Positions 1-7,845 of a stretch of 64,000 nucleotides of DNA are shown here, in pieces. The stretch's first letter is position 1, and the number at the start of each line of letters is the position of its first letter. The position numbers and the translations under genes were made by a program. The notes under the pieces are model-generated. The model saw nothing but the letters and a program-made list of their open reading frames with translations. It was not told the origin of the DNA and searched no databases. Source of the DNA: Selenomonas sp. oral taxon 892 str. F0426 (GTDB lineage Bacteria > Bacillota > Negativicutes > Selenomonadales > Selenomonadaceae); assembly GCF_000468035.1 (NCBI RefSeq), contig NZ_KI260546.1:115962-179961 (forward strand), given 5' to 3'.

Positions 1-1
1 G

Positions 2-742
2 AAGAATCCGTACGATACGTGGGTCGCGGGCACGTTTGCGATTGCGTTCTGGGTCATCGACCACATCTCCCATCTTGCCAAGACGAATATCGGACTCTCC
101 GCATGCCTCGGCGGCACGGGCATGTGCATTACGACGGATGTGCTGAAACGTCACGGCTGGCGTGCGACCTGTCTTACGGAGGACATGGAGTTCACGATGA
201 AGCTGCTCGCAGAGGGCATCAAGACGACGTGGGCGCATGATGCCATTGTCTACGATGAGAAGCCGCTGACGTTCAAACAGGCGTGGAATCAGCGCCGACG
301 CTGGGCACAGGGACAGTTCGACGTGGCACACCGCTTTATCCCGACGATGATTCGTGAGGGGTGGAAGCAGCGCGACATCCGTATATGGGATGGCTGCATC
401 TATCTCTTGCAGCCGCACTTCCTCATGATCTCGACATTCTTCATCATTATCAGCTACGTGCAGCTGGCTTTTCCGCCGTTTTACACGAGCATCTACAAGT
501 TCCTGCCGTCACAGCTCATGACAGCCATCATGATCGGGCAGTATGTCCTGCCCATGATCATCCTCATCAAGGTGCGCGCGAAGCTCAAGGCATGGTTCTA
601 TCTGCTGCTCTATCCTGTGTTCATCTACTCGTGGATTCCGATCATCTTCCTCGGGTTCATCCACCGCAACAAGCACGAGTGGAGCCATACAAAGCATACA
701 CGCGCCATGAGCATGGATGAGGTCATGAGCAACGTGAAGTAA
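2..742 (+). CDS. Membrane glycosyltransferase, family 2 (C-terminal part)
   Basis: The reading frame is open from the window edge, so the N-terminus and the first catalytic aspartates are missing. What remains is the end of a GT2 domain of the processive type (cellulose/poly-GlcNAc synthase-like). A TED triplet, the usual position of the catalytic base, is followed by a QRRRW motif that binds the growing chain. Three hydrophobic segments follow (fragment residues roughly 130-155, 168-190 and 197-220), giving a membrane-anchored enzyme that probably makes or exports a polysaccharide. Substrate cannot be told from this part. A hairpin terminator follows at once. Confidence 0.85.
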   Translation, partial: KNPYDTWVAGTFAIAFWVIDHISHLAKTNIGLSACLGGTGMCITTDVLKRHGWRATCLTEDMEFTMKLLAEGIKTTWAHDAIVYDEKPLTFKQAWNQRRRWAQGQFDVAHRFIPTMIREGWKQRDIRIWDGCIYLLQPHFLMISTFFIIISYVQLAFPPFYTSIYKFLPSQLMTAIMIGQYVLPMIILIKVRAKLKAWFYLLLYPVFIYSWIPIIFLGFIHRNKHEWSHTKHTRAMSMDEVMSNVK

Positions 743-746
743 CACA

Positions 747-780
747 AAAGGCTGCTGCATACGTGCGGCAGCCTCTTTTC
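747..780 (+). terminator. Rho-independent terminator after the glycosyltransferase
   Basis: GGCTGC pairs with GCAGCC around a GC-rich loop and is followed by TCTTTTC. It begins a few bases after the glycosyltransferase stop and separates it from queD. Confidence 0.75.
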
Positions 781-807
781 AATCAAGCATTGCAATAGGA
801 GAACACT

Positions 808-1188
808 ATGTATACATTACGCGTCGAAGGGGCATTCGAGGCGGCGCACCGCGTCGTGAACTATCCCGGCAAATGCGACCGTCTGCACGGACACAACTGG
901 GTGGTTGAGGCGACCTTTCAGGGGACGCAGCTCGATGAACTCGGTATGCTGATCGACTTCAAGATTGCAAAGAAAACACTTGCTGAGGTGCTCGACGACT
1001 TCGATCACTACTATCTGAACGAGTTTCCTCCGTTCAACGAGGGTGTCAACCCCACGGCGGAGAACCTTGCCCGCATCATTTTCGAGCGCCTTGCGGCGCG
1101 TGAGGAAATTGCGGCATCTCCCGCAGACCTTACAGCGCTGACCGTCTGGGAGTCGCCGAAGTCCTCTGTCACCTATACGAAGGGCTGA
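808..1188 (+). CDS. queD: 6-carboxy-5,6,7,8-tetrahydropterin synthase QueD
   Basis: QueD converts 7,8-dihydroneopterin triphosphate to 6-carboxytetrahydropterin in the preQ0/queuosine pathway. The 126-residue length is normal. The three zinc-binding histidines are visible (AAHRV, H14; LHGHN, H27 and H29), with the catalytic cysteine at C23 (GKCDRLHGHN), a DH pair near residue 67 and a conserved glutamate in VWESP near the C-terminus. AATAGGAG precedes the ATG. The stop lies one base before the queE start, so the two are probably co-translated. The cysteine-containing active site favours QueD over a plain biopterin-forming PTPS. Confidence 0.93.
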   Translation: MYTLRVEGAFEAAHRVVNYPGKCDRLHGHNWVVEATFQGTQLDELGMLIDFKIAKKTLAEVLDDFDHYYLNEFPPFNEGVNPTAENLARIIFERLAAREEIAASPADLTALTVWESPKSSVTYTKG

Positions 1189-1189
1189 T

Positions 1190-1921
1190 ATGCGCGAGAA
1201 CATCATCGAAATTTTTTCCTCCATACAGGGGGAGGGGAAATACGTCGGCTGTCGTCAGGTTTTCGTTCGCCTGGAGGGCTGCAATCTCGACTGCACATAC
1301 TGTGATACGGAGAACGAGGTCGGACGTCATCCGCACTGTATGGTCGAGGAGCGGGTGGGGTCGCACAAACTCGTTCCGTACGAAAATCCGCTTTCTGCAG
1401 AGCAGGCGGCGGAGATCATCATGCGGCTTGCGGGCAAAGTTCCGCATCACTCGCTGAGCATCACGGGCGGAGAGCCGCTGCTCCATGTGAGCTTTATCCG
1501 TGCACTTGCCGCGCGTGTTTCTTTGCCGATCTTTCTTGAGACGAACGGCACACTTGACAAAGCCCTTGCGGAATGCATTGACTGTATTTCACATGTCAGC
1601 ATGGATCTGAAGCTGCCGGACGTGCTGTCTGCACCCGTCTGGGATGCACATGCGCGCTTCCTGGCCGTTGCGAGAACAAAGGATGTCTATGTCAAGGTCG
1701 TTGTTGCCGCAGAAACGCACGATGAGGATGTGGAGCATGCGGCTCGCCTCGTTGCAAAGACTGCCCCCGAGACGCTCCTTGTCCTCCAGCCGGTGACACC
1801 CTATGGCGGCTGCAGCGCACCGAGTCCCGCACGCCTCCTCGAACTCCAACGCATTGCTCTGCGGCATCTCCCCGATGTCCGCATCATCCCGCAGACCCAC
1901 CGCATGATGGATTTGTTGTAG
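1190..1921 (+). CDS. queE: 7-carboxy-7-deazaguanine synthase QueE (radical SAM)
   Basis: QueE rearranges 6-carboxytetrahydropterin to 7-carboxy-7-deazaguanine, the step after QueD. The N-terminus carries the typical FSSIQGEG segment and the radical-SAM cluster cysteines C31, C35 and C38 (spacing CX3CX2C), followed by TGGEPLL, the SAM-binding GGE motif. The C-terminus ends in the family's IIPQTHRMM-like segment. Length 243 residues fits. It meets the minus-strand HD gene tail to tail with four bases between the stops and no clear terminator. Confidence 0.94.
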   Translation: MRENIIEIFSSIQGEGKYVGCRQVFVRLEGCNLDCTYCDTENEVGRHPHCMVEERVGSHKLVPYENPLSAEQAAEIIMRLAGKVPHHSLSITGGEPLLHVSFIRALAARVSLPIFLETNGTLDKALAECIDCISHVSMDLKLPDVLSAPVWDAHARFLAVARTKDVYVKVVVAAETHDEDVEHAARLVAKTAPETLLVLQPVTPYGGCSAPSPARLLELQRIALRHLPDVRIIPQTHRMMDLL

Positions 1922-1925
1922 GATG

Positions 1926-3164
1926 TTATTTTTGTAACTTCTTTTCAATCACGAATCCACTCCAATTATCTGCATACTGCAGAAGAAGTGTGAGCGGTTC
2001 CTCGCGTGCAGCGACACATTTATTCTCCTCGACGTATTGACCGTCGTGGTAGACAATGGCCTGTGTCTCTTCCTCTGTAAGAGGAAAGTGCGGCAGAATG
2101 AGGTAAATGCTGCGCACGGGGACACTCAGATAGGTGAGCTTCCGATTCCAACGATAGGGATATCGTGCGTCCTCCTCATCATTTTTCAGATACTGCGGTG
2201 TTCCGGGGACGCCCGCTTTGCCGAGATCGTGGAGGAGGGCGACGATGACACAGCTCTCCTCAGATAGGTCAGGAGCGACTGACGCGCGCATCTTCAGCAT
2301 TGTCTCGGCAACGTTCACGCTGTGCTCGAGCAGGCCGTGCCTGCGACACAGGTGATACTTTGTAGAGGCGGGTGCTGTGAGGTAGGCCGTCTCCTGCTCG
2401 ATGAAGTGCATCAGTGCGGCAAATGCCGTGCTGCGGTTTCTCACCATGTTCTTCAGAGCCTGATACCTGTGACAGAGCTCCACATCGAGATGCAGCAGCA
2501 GAACGCCCTGAGGTGCCTGCGTCGTACCAAGCATTTCCTCAAATACATTTCTGTAATACGATTCCCACTCCTCTCGCGTGGTCTTCTTCATTGTCGGGTC
2601 GCCGACAAAGTTCAGCAGCATGAGTTGCACGGAGGGGAAGAACTGTGGTACGCAGCGTGCTTGGATTTCATAGAGAAACGTCAAGCGGTTCGCAAGCTGA
2701 TAATGACCCTCCGTCCACAGCGCAAAATTTCCTTTCGGGAAATGCACTGCATGGTTTTTCTTCAGAGCATCATTGATCTGATTTATGCTCTTTGGGTCTT
2801 TTGCCTTCGACTTCTGTCCTTCGGCCTCCTGCCGATAGGATTTTGCCTCCACCAGATAGAGTGTGCCGCTGTTTCGGCCGATGGCGATGCCGTCCCATTG
2901 CGGTTGATTCTTTGGCCAAAAATCGAAGATATTCATCTTGTCCGCACCAGGAAAGAGGCTCGACATCGCTTCATTTTGATTCAGCTTATATTCCTTGAAA
3001 TTATTTTGGGGGAGTGGGGCAACCCACTCCACATCTTCGCCAACCTGCGCGGCAAATTCCTGTGCCAACAATGGGAAGTGCGGTGCATCGACCAGCCGCT
3101 GCATCCACAGACGACTCCCTTTTTCGGCACCTCCCGGTGTCAAATTGCTCTTACCTGTTGTCAT
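1926..3164 (-). CDS. PD-(D/E)XK nuclease-like / HD domain fusion protein
   Basis: 412 residues in two parts. Residues 1-210 resemble a PD-(D/E)XK nuclease fold: a GSRLWMQRLV segment, D91 in QWDGIA, then E106 and K108 in YLVEAKSY, as a D...ExK metal site would require. Residues 270-405 form an HD phosphohydrolase: RHGLLEHS (H276/H281), LLHDLGK (H312, D313), VYHDGQY (H373) and YADNWS (D399). All expected metal ligands appear intact. GGAGGT sits 5 bases before the ATG. It is the last gene after the WYL regulator and the split AAA gene, 32 bases downstream of the latter. Nuclease and phosphohydrolase activities are inferred from motifs; the biological role is unknown, with defence or nucleotide signalling possible. 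Confidence 0.8.
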   Translation of the reverse strand: MTTGKSNLTPGGAEKGSRLWMQRLVDAPHFPLLAQEFAAQVGEDVEWVAPLPQNNFKEYKLNQNEAMSSLFPGADKMNIFDFWPKNQPQWDGIAIGRNSGTLYLVEAKSYRQEAEGQKSKAKDPKSINQINDALKKNHAVHFPKGNFALWTEGHYQLANRLTFLYEIQARCVPQFFPSVQLMLLNFVGDPTMKKTTREEWESYYRNVFEEMLGTTQAPQGVLLLHLDVELCHRYQALKNMVRNRSTAFAALMHFIEQETAYLTAPASTKYHLCRRHGLLEHSVNVAETMLKMRASVAPDLSEESCVIVALLHDLGKAGVPGTPQYLKNDEEDARYPYRWNRKLTYLSVPVRSIYLILPHFPLTEEETQAIVYHDGQYVEENKCVAAREEPLTLLLQYADNWSGFVIEKKLQK

Positions 3165-3196
3165 TTTTTACCTCCAAATTGTTGATTTCCATGAGC

Positions 3197-4534
3197 TCAT
3201 GCATGTGAAACAGAAAATCCCATTGAGGCCTGTCTTTGACGGACAGGCTGCAGGGCGGCGACATTGAAGTCGGCGACGGTGAGCTGCCGCAGGCTGTCCT
3301 CCGTGAGGGCGTTCTGTTCACGAAGCGTCCAGAGCCTCTGCGACTGATTCATGAGCGCCTGCTCAAAGACATTTCGCACGAAACGTCCGTTGCCGAAGTC
3401 CGCCTGCCTGCACACGGAGGAAAATTGCGTGCGGCAATGCGTCACGATCTCCTCTGTGAGCGTGTAGCCCTGCTGGTGTGCGATCAGCCGCAGGATCTCC
3501 GCAAGTTCATCCGCTGTGTAGTCGGGGAAGCTCACGTGGAATGCGATACGGCTCCGCAGTCCCTCGTTGGCATCTAAAAAAGCCTGCATTTTTTTCGGGT
3601 ATCCCGCGAAGATGACGATCACGTCCTCCCGATGATTTTCCATTTCCTGTACAATGGTGCTGATTGCCTCATCTCCGTAGCTGCCGGAGCGGTCATCGAG
3701 AAGTGCATATGCCTCGTCGATGAAGAGGATTCCGCCGCGTGCTGCACGGAATTTCTCTTTGACGCACACTGCGGTCCACCCGACGTACTTGGCTACGAGG
3801 TCAGCGCGCCCACACTCGATGAAACGTCCTGTGGGAAGGATGTTCTCCTTGCTCAGAATGTCGGCGAGCAGGCGTGCAACCGTCGTCTTCGCGCTGCCCG
3901 GATTGCCTGTGAAGCACATGTGCATGGACGGGCGCTTCGTTTCTGTGCCGAGGGTCGCCCGCATCTTCCGAATGGCGAATGCGGCAACGATTTGCTCTAG
4001 GATTTCCTTTTGCTGCTTCAGCCCAACCATGTCCCGCAGTATTGCAGCGGCGTCTTGAACCGGCTTCTGCACTGTTGTTTCGGGATGGAAGTCCAGGTTC
4101 TGATATGCACGGTAGGACTTGTTCTTCAGAGCGTCGCGGTAGAGCTTTTCGTGAATTTGGTGAATGTCCGATGCGCGGAAGGTACGCCGATCACCGAGAG
4201 CCTGCTCCAATTCGTGCTCGGTGTAGTGGGGCATTGATGACTGTGCATCGAGCCTTTGCAGATATGCCGCTGCCTGCGCACGGCTGCCTGCACCCTCCTC
4301 GATGTGCACAAAGGAAATGTCCTCACGCAGTGTGGTCAACAGATTTTTCAGTCCGCCCCTCTGCATGTGGAAGTCGACCAGAATAAAGAGCGTATTGCGC
4401 TGATACTTGCGGATCATGCCAGCCACGTACTCATTTACCCGCTCGTAGCTGCCCGCATATCTTTCCTCCTCGGCGCAGCTGCACATCTCGAGGACAACGG
4501 TTCCACCCTCTGCATGACGCAGGAGATGATCCAA
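3197..4534 (-). CDS. AAA ATPase of CbbX/SpoVK type, C-terminal fragment after an in-frame TAG
   Basis: The downstream two thirds of a gene interrupted at 4559-4561. If translated separately, the first in-frame start is a TTG at 4532-4534 with no well-placed ribosome site. From that start, Walker A (GNPGSAKT) lies at residues 210-217, Walker B (ILFIDEA) at 269-275, a sensor-1-like segment (VIVIFAGYP) near 310 and an arginine-finger region (NEGLRSRI) near 330. This is the CbbX/SpoVK class of ring ATPases. Residues 1-80 read like the end of a second, degenerate AAA domain (GGTVVLEM, TLFILVDF) whose start lies before the stop codon. It probably works only as part of the full-length protein. Confidence 0.8.
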   Translation of the reverse strand: MDHLLRHAEGGTVVLEMCSCAEEERYAGSYERVNEYVAGMIRKYQRNTLFILVDFHMQRGGLKNLLTTLREDISFVHIEEGAGSRAQAAAYLQRLDAQSSMPHYTEHELEQALGDRRTFRASDIHQIHEKLYRDALKNKSYRAYQNLDFHPETTVQKPVQDAAAILRDMVGLKQQKEILEQIVAAFAIRKMRATLGTETKRPSMHMCFTGNPGSAKTTVARLLADILSKENILPTGRFIECGRADLVAKYVGWTAVCVKEKFRAARGGILFIDEAYALLDDRSGSYGDEAISTIVQEMENHREDVIVIFAGYPKKMQAFLDANEGLRSRIAFHVSFPDYTADELAEILRLIAHQQGYTLTEEIVTHCRTQFSSVCRQADFGNGRFVRNVFEQALMNQSQRLWTLREQNALTEDSLRQLTVADFNVAALQPVRQRQASMGFSVSHA

Positions 4535-4558
4535 GTCGGATTCGTCATAGCATTCTTC

Positions 4559-5254
4559 CTATATGTTGTAAACCCTGTTGATGCGCTGCCCTGCAAGGCG
4601 CTTGTTGGAGTAGAGAGCACGCACGAGCAGGCGCGCCATTGCCATCGCAGCGTCTGAATTTCCTGCTGTGATGTGATAATGCACGGGATGCCCGTAAAAA
4701 ATCTTCCGCTCATTCTTGTCAGAGTAAATCCGTGCCAGCTCATCCAGGAAGCTGCTGTCTGCCATCAGCTCCTCTGCCTCGCGGTATGCCTTCATGCGAG
4801 AGAGCTGCGGGCGCATAGCGCCAATCTCCTCCGCAAGCCGAAAGTAGCGATTGTCTGCATAATTCAGCTGCAGATCATACAGGGGACTACAGCAATTCAG
4901 GTAACTTTTTTTATCACAAATTTCGATGTAATGGGCGAATTGTTCGCGTGTGATCTCACGCAGACTCTCTACGGAAACTTTTTTCATATCACATACTTCG
5001 GACAGCATCGGTGCAAGCAGCTTTCCAAGCAGTCCTGCAGTCATAGGTTTCGTCTGACCCACAGCCCCGCACATGTGGAAGCCGTCCGAAAGGGGACGGT
5101 CAATGACAAAAAAATTCTTTCCGTCGGTGTGCTGTGCATAGAGCACTTCATTCAGTTCGGAGAGCCGCTCCTCGCGTTTTCTGCGCTCTTCACCGTATCC
5201 GGACGGAAGCTCCTCTGCAGGGTTGCAGCTGATCTGAAATTCGTAAAATAACAT
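4559..5254 (-). CDS. AAA ATPase gene, N-terminal fragment ending at an in-frame TAG
   Basis: Same frame as the downstream fragment and cut by TAG at 4559-4561. Reading past that codon gives EECYDESDLDHLLRH and continues smoothly, so the two pieces are one gene of about 685 codons. The ATG at 5252-5254 is preferred because AAAGGAG ends 8 bases before it; an upstream in-frame GTG would overlap the ribosome site. Residues 1-140 are unrecognised. Residues 180-230 (GHPVHYHI, then a helix ending in RALYSNKRL) look like the front of an AAA domain without a Walker A. Nonsense mutation, assembly error or readthrough are all possible. Confidence 0.75.
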   Translation of the reverse strand: MLFYEFQISCNPAEELPSGYGEERRKREERLSELNEVLYAQHTDGKNFFVIDRPLSDGFHMCGAVGQTKPMTAGLLGKLLAPMLSEVCDMKKVSVESLREITREQFAHYIEICDKKSYLNCCSPLYDLQLNYADNRYFRLAEEIGAMRPQLSRMKAYREAEELMADSSFLDELARIYSDKNERKIFYGHPVHYHITAGNSDAAMAMARLLVRALYSNKRLAGQRINRVYNI

Positions 5255-5288
5255 TGTTCTCACTCCTTTGATCTATCATTCCGTTATA

Positions 5289-6338
5289 TCAATTGTTTTT
5301 ACATATATGCGGGGATCCATTCGATTTAGTTTTCAGGGAACAAGGAGGGGCTTCCAGCCCATAGATCTCACACATACGTCGTAGCGCATCCTTTACTGTC
5401 GTACGCAGACGCTCGGGTGAGATGATCTCGACATATATGCCGAACTGCAGCGCCCAATACTTCATCGCCTCTTCGTTGCAGCGAAGGGTTACGAGCATGC
5501 GCTCTTCGTCTTCCAATTCGAGGCGAAAATTCCTGCCGAACCAGTCTGTAAGCGCATCCATCATATAGGTGTATGTCCGAAGCTGAACGGTGACACTCTC
5601 TCCGCTGAACATATAGATGTCTTCCACCATGTGGCGCGGCAGACTGAATCCCTGTGCGAAATCGCGGATTGCGCTCTTTGGCTTTGCAGGCTCATCCAGC
5701 ATCTTGATGTCTGTAATGCGGTCAATGCGGTAATGCGAGACGTTGTCATATGCATCATAGTTGCCGATGAGGTAATAGCGACCGTTCTGTGTAGCCATCT
5801 GATAGGGATTTACCACGTATGGCGCAGTCCGCCGCGGATGCAGTCGGAAATCTGTACCACAGCTATTGTAGGTGAACTGCACCTTGTGCTTCGCCTCTAT
5901 GGCATCGTTTAGCACGTCCAGAGTGTGCATTACCTGTGCATTCTCCGCGTGGTGGAGCTTTGAGAGATGAGCCACATGGGATACCTTTGGCTGAAAATAA
6001 CGACTGCCAAGCGATTTCAGCTTTTCGATCAGGCGATTTGCCTGCACTGCAGACAGTTCGTGTGAAAAGAGTACGCTGTCGATCAGCATCCGCAGCTCTG
6101 CATTGTCGAATGTCCGATCAATGAGTGCGTATCCTGGGCGCACCTCAATCTCATAGCCCATTTCCTGCAATGCCTCAATGTTGCTGCGCACCGAGCGGCG
6201 GTCACAGGTGACGCCGTACATCAGCTTCATCATACGGATGATTTCCTGCTGTGTCAGACGATGTTCCTCATCTGTATGCGTTCGAAGAATCTCCAGAATC
6301 ATCATGTTGAGCATCTTCTTGCTCCCGCTTGCGTACAT
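5289..6338 (-). CDS. WYL-domain transcriptional regulator
   Basis: 349 residues. The N-terminus (about 5-75) is a winged helix-turn-helix of the HTH_11/DeoR kind (RLTQQEIIRMM, then CDRRSVRSNIEALQ). The centre (about 145-215) is a WYL domain ending in NGRYYLIGNYDAYDNVSHYRIDR-type sequence, a sensor of nucleic-acid or nucleotide ligands. A WCX-like extension follows (about 235-325). AAGGAGG lies 9 bases before the ATG. It is the first gene of the minus-strand block with the AAA and nuclease/HD genes, and probably controls that block. WYL regulators often govern phage-defence or DNA-damage genes; that link is inference here. Confidence 0.9.
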   Translation of the reverse strand: MYASGSKKMLNMMILEILRTHTDEEHRLTQQEIIRMMKLMYGVTCDRRSVRSNIEALQEMGYEIEVRPGYALIDRTFDNAELRMLIDSVLFSHELSAVQANRLIEKLKSLGSRYFQPKVSHVAHLSKLHHAENAQVMHTLDVLNDAIEAKHKVQFTYNSCGTDFRLHPRRTAPYVVNPYQMATQNGRYYLIGNYDAYDNVSHYRIDRITDIKMLDEPAKPKSAIRDFAQGFSLPRHMVEDIYMFSGESVTVQLRTYTYMMDALTDWFGRNFRLELEDEERMLVTLRCNEEAMKYWALQFGIYVEIISPERLRTTVKDALRRMCEIYGLEAPPCSLKTKSNGSPHICKNN

Positions 6339-6527
6339 TCTTCTGCACCTCCTTGATCACCAGTATAGCACAGTCAATGTGCATTTTTTTGTACACTTTG
6401 ACTCGAATAGACTGGGAAATGGAGTTTACAATCTGCATGTATTTGTTTCTTCGGTTACAGAAAAACTATTGACGTGTATGGTACACTAAACGAATAGTGA
6501 CGTAGTTCCTGTAGAAAGTGAAAATAT
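6339..6527. promoter_or_regulatory. Divergent control region with repeated GTACACT motifs
   Basis: This AT-rich gap separates the minus-strand WYL operon from the + strand amidohydrolase. GTACACT occurs twice on the + strand (about 6391 and 6482). Near the first copy, TGTGCA and TGTACA flank a T7 run as an imperfect inverted repeat. On the minus strand TATACT (about 6361-6366) could be a -10 for the WYL gene. On the + strand TTGACG at about 6471 may serve the amidohydrolase. The repeats are a reasonable guess for WYL operators. Promoter assignments are weak. Confidence 0.35.
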
Positions 6528-7349
6528 ATGAAGATCATTGATGCCCATCTGCACTTCGGCAGAGGGGAGTATTTTGATACGGTGGCACGGGCGGCGGGGC
6601 ATGAGAATACAGAGGAGGGTCTGCGCCGCGATTTCCGCGCGTCGGGTATTGTCCATGGCATTGTAATGGGCAATCTGCCCGTGGAGGAGATCAACCCTCA
6701 ATATCCCGATATTTTCCACTACTGTGTTGGAATCGGGGGCGACGGTGTGACAGAGATCGCATCGGGACGCCTCCAAAAGCTCCTGCCTGCGCTCGAGCAG
6801 CATCTGCAGAGTGAGCGCTGTGTCGGCATCAAGCTCTATCCGGGGTATCATTATTTCTATATCTATGACGATATGCTCGCACCCGTCTATCAGCTTGCGG
6901 CTCAGTACAAGAAACCCGTCGCTGTGCATACGGGTCTGACGGCGACGGAGAAGGCGCTGCTCAAATACGCGCACCCGAATGTGATGGATGAGGCGGCGAC
7001 GAAGTTCCGCGATGTGCATTTCGTCATGTGCCATTTCGGCGAACCGTATTTCACGGATGCGGTTGCTGTGATGGAGAAGAATCCGAATGTGAGCGCCGAT
7101 CTCTCGGGTATGCTCGCAGGCAAAATTCAGGATTTTGCGCTATTCTGTCAGCGGAAGAAATTCTATATCGACCAACTGCATGGATGGCTCGCGTATCTGA
7201 ATACCTATGACCGCCTGATGTTCGGGACGGACTGGCCGCTCGCGAATTTCGATGACTACATTGCGTTCACGAAGCTGCTCATCCCCGAGGAGTATTGGAA
7301 CGCAGTGTTCTATGATAATGCCGTGCGAATTTACGATTTGCACATATAA
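6528..7349 (+). CDS. Amidohydrolase family protein (Amidohydro_2 TIM-barrel)
   Basis: 273 residues starting MKIIDAHLHFG, with the HxH metal motif at residues 7-9. GIKLYPGYH, VHTGL, FVMCHFG and FGTDWPL mark the later barrel strands of the amidohydrolase_2 family, including a metal-binding histidine and the terminal aspartate. The family contains decarboxylases and hydrolases with one zinc or manganese ion; the substrate cannot be predicted. The peptide deformylase start follows 20 bases later, so the gene may lead the long def-fmt run, though its role is probably separate. Confidence 0.85.
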   Translation: MKIIDAHLHFGRGEYFDTVARAAGHENTEEGLRRDFRASGIVHGIVMGNLPVEEINPQYPDIFHYCVGIGGDGVTEIASGRLQKLLPALEQHLQSERCVGIKLYPGYHYFYIYDDMLAPVYQLAAQYKKPVAVHTGLTATEKALLKYAHPNVMDEAATKFRDVHFVMCHFGEPYFTDAVAVMEKNPNVSADLSGMLAGKIQDFALFCQRKKFYIDQLHGWLAYLNTYDRLMFGTDWPLANFDDYIAFTKLLIPEEYWNAVFYDNAVRIYDLHI

Positions 7350-7369
7350 TTTTGGATAAGGGAAAATCT

Positions 7370-7840
7370 ATGGCAATACTGGAAATCAAAAAGGCGGGTG
7401 ATCCCGTCCTAAAACAGGTCGCAGAGCCGATCGAACGCCTCACAAAGCGCCATCGGCAGCTGCTCGACGATATGGCGGAGACGATGTACTCCGCCGATGG
7501 CGTTGGTCTTGCTGCGCCGCAGGTGGGTAAGTCTCTGCGCATCGTGGTGATCGATGTGCAGGACGAGCATGGGCTGCTTGAACTTGTGAATCCCGTCATC
7601 ACGATGCGTGAGGGGACGGTAGTGGACTCGGAGGGCTGCCTCTCCGTGCCGCAGGTCTACGGAGATGTGGAGCGTGCCGAGCGTGTGACGGTGGAGTATA
7701 CGGATCGACGCAGCCGCAGGCGCAGTCTGACGGCAGACGGTCTTCTCGCACGCTGCATTCAGCATGAGTGCGATCACCTCGATGGACGTCTTTTTATCGA
7801 TATCGCTGTAAGCCTTCGCAAGGAGGAGGAAAAGGGGTGA
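7370..7840 (+). CDS. def: Peptide deformylase
   Basis: Removes the N-formyl group from nascent proteins. All three family motifs are present: GVGLAAPQVG at residues 44-53, EGCLS at 88-92 with the metal-binding Cys90, and HECDH at 132-136 with both metal histidines and the catalytic glutamate. I place the start at ATG 7370 (MAILEIKKAG) because AAGGGA lies just upstream; an in-frame TTG at 7352 has no such site. Length 156 residues is typical. fmt starts 5 bases after the stop, pairing formylation with deformylation. Confidence 0.96.
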   Translation: MAILEIKKAGDPVLKQVAEPIERLTKRHRQLLDDMAETMYSADGVGLAAPQVGKSLRIVVIDVQDEHGLLELVNPVITMREGTVVDSEGCLSVPQVYGDVERAERVTVEYTDRRSRRRSLTADGLLARCIQHECDHLDGRLFIDIAVSLRKEEEKG

Positions 7841-7845
7841 CGAAG

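Noticed and set aside
2322..3185. + strand frame across the nuclease/HD gene
   Set aside because: The minus-strand gene has clear domain motifs and a ribosome site; this frame has neither.
4559..4561. TAG as a recoded sense codon (for example pyrrolysine)
   Set aside because: TAG ends several unrelated genes in the window normally and no downstream recoding hairpin is apparent.
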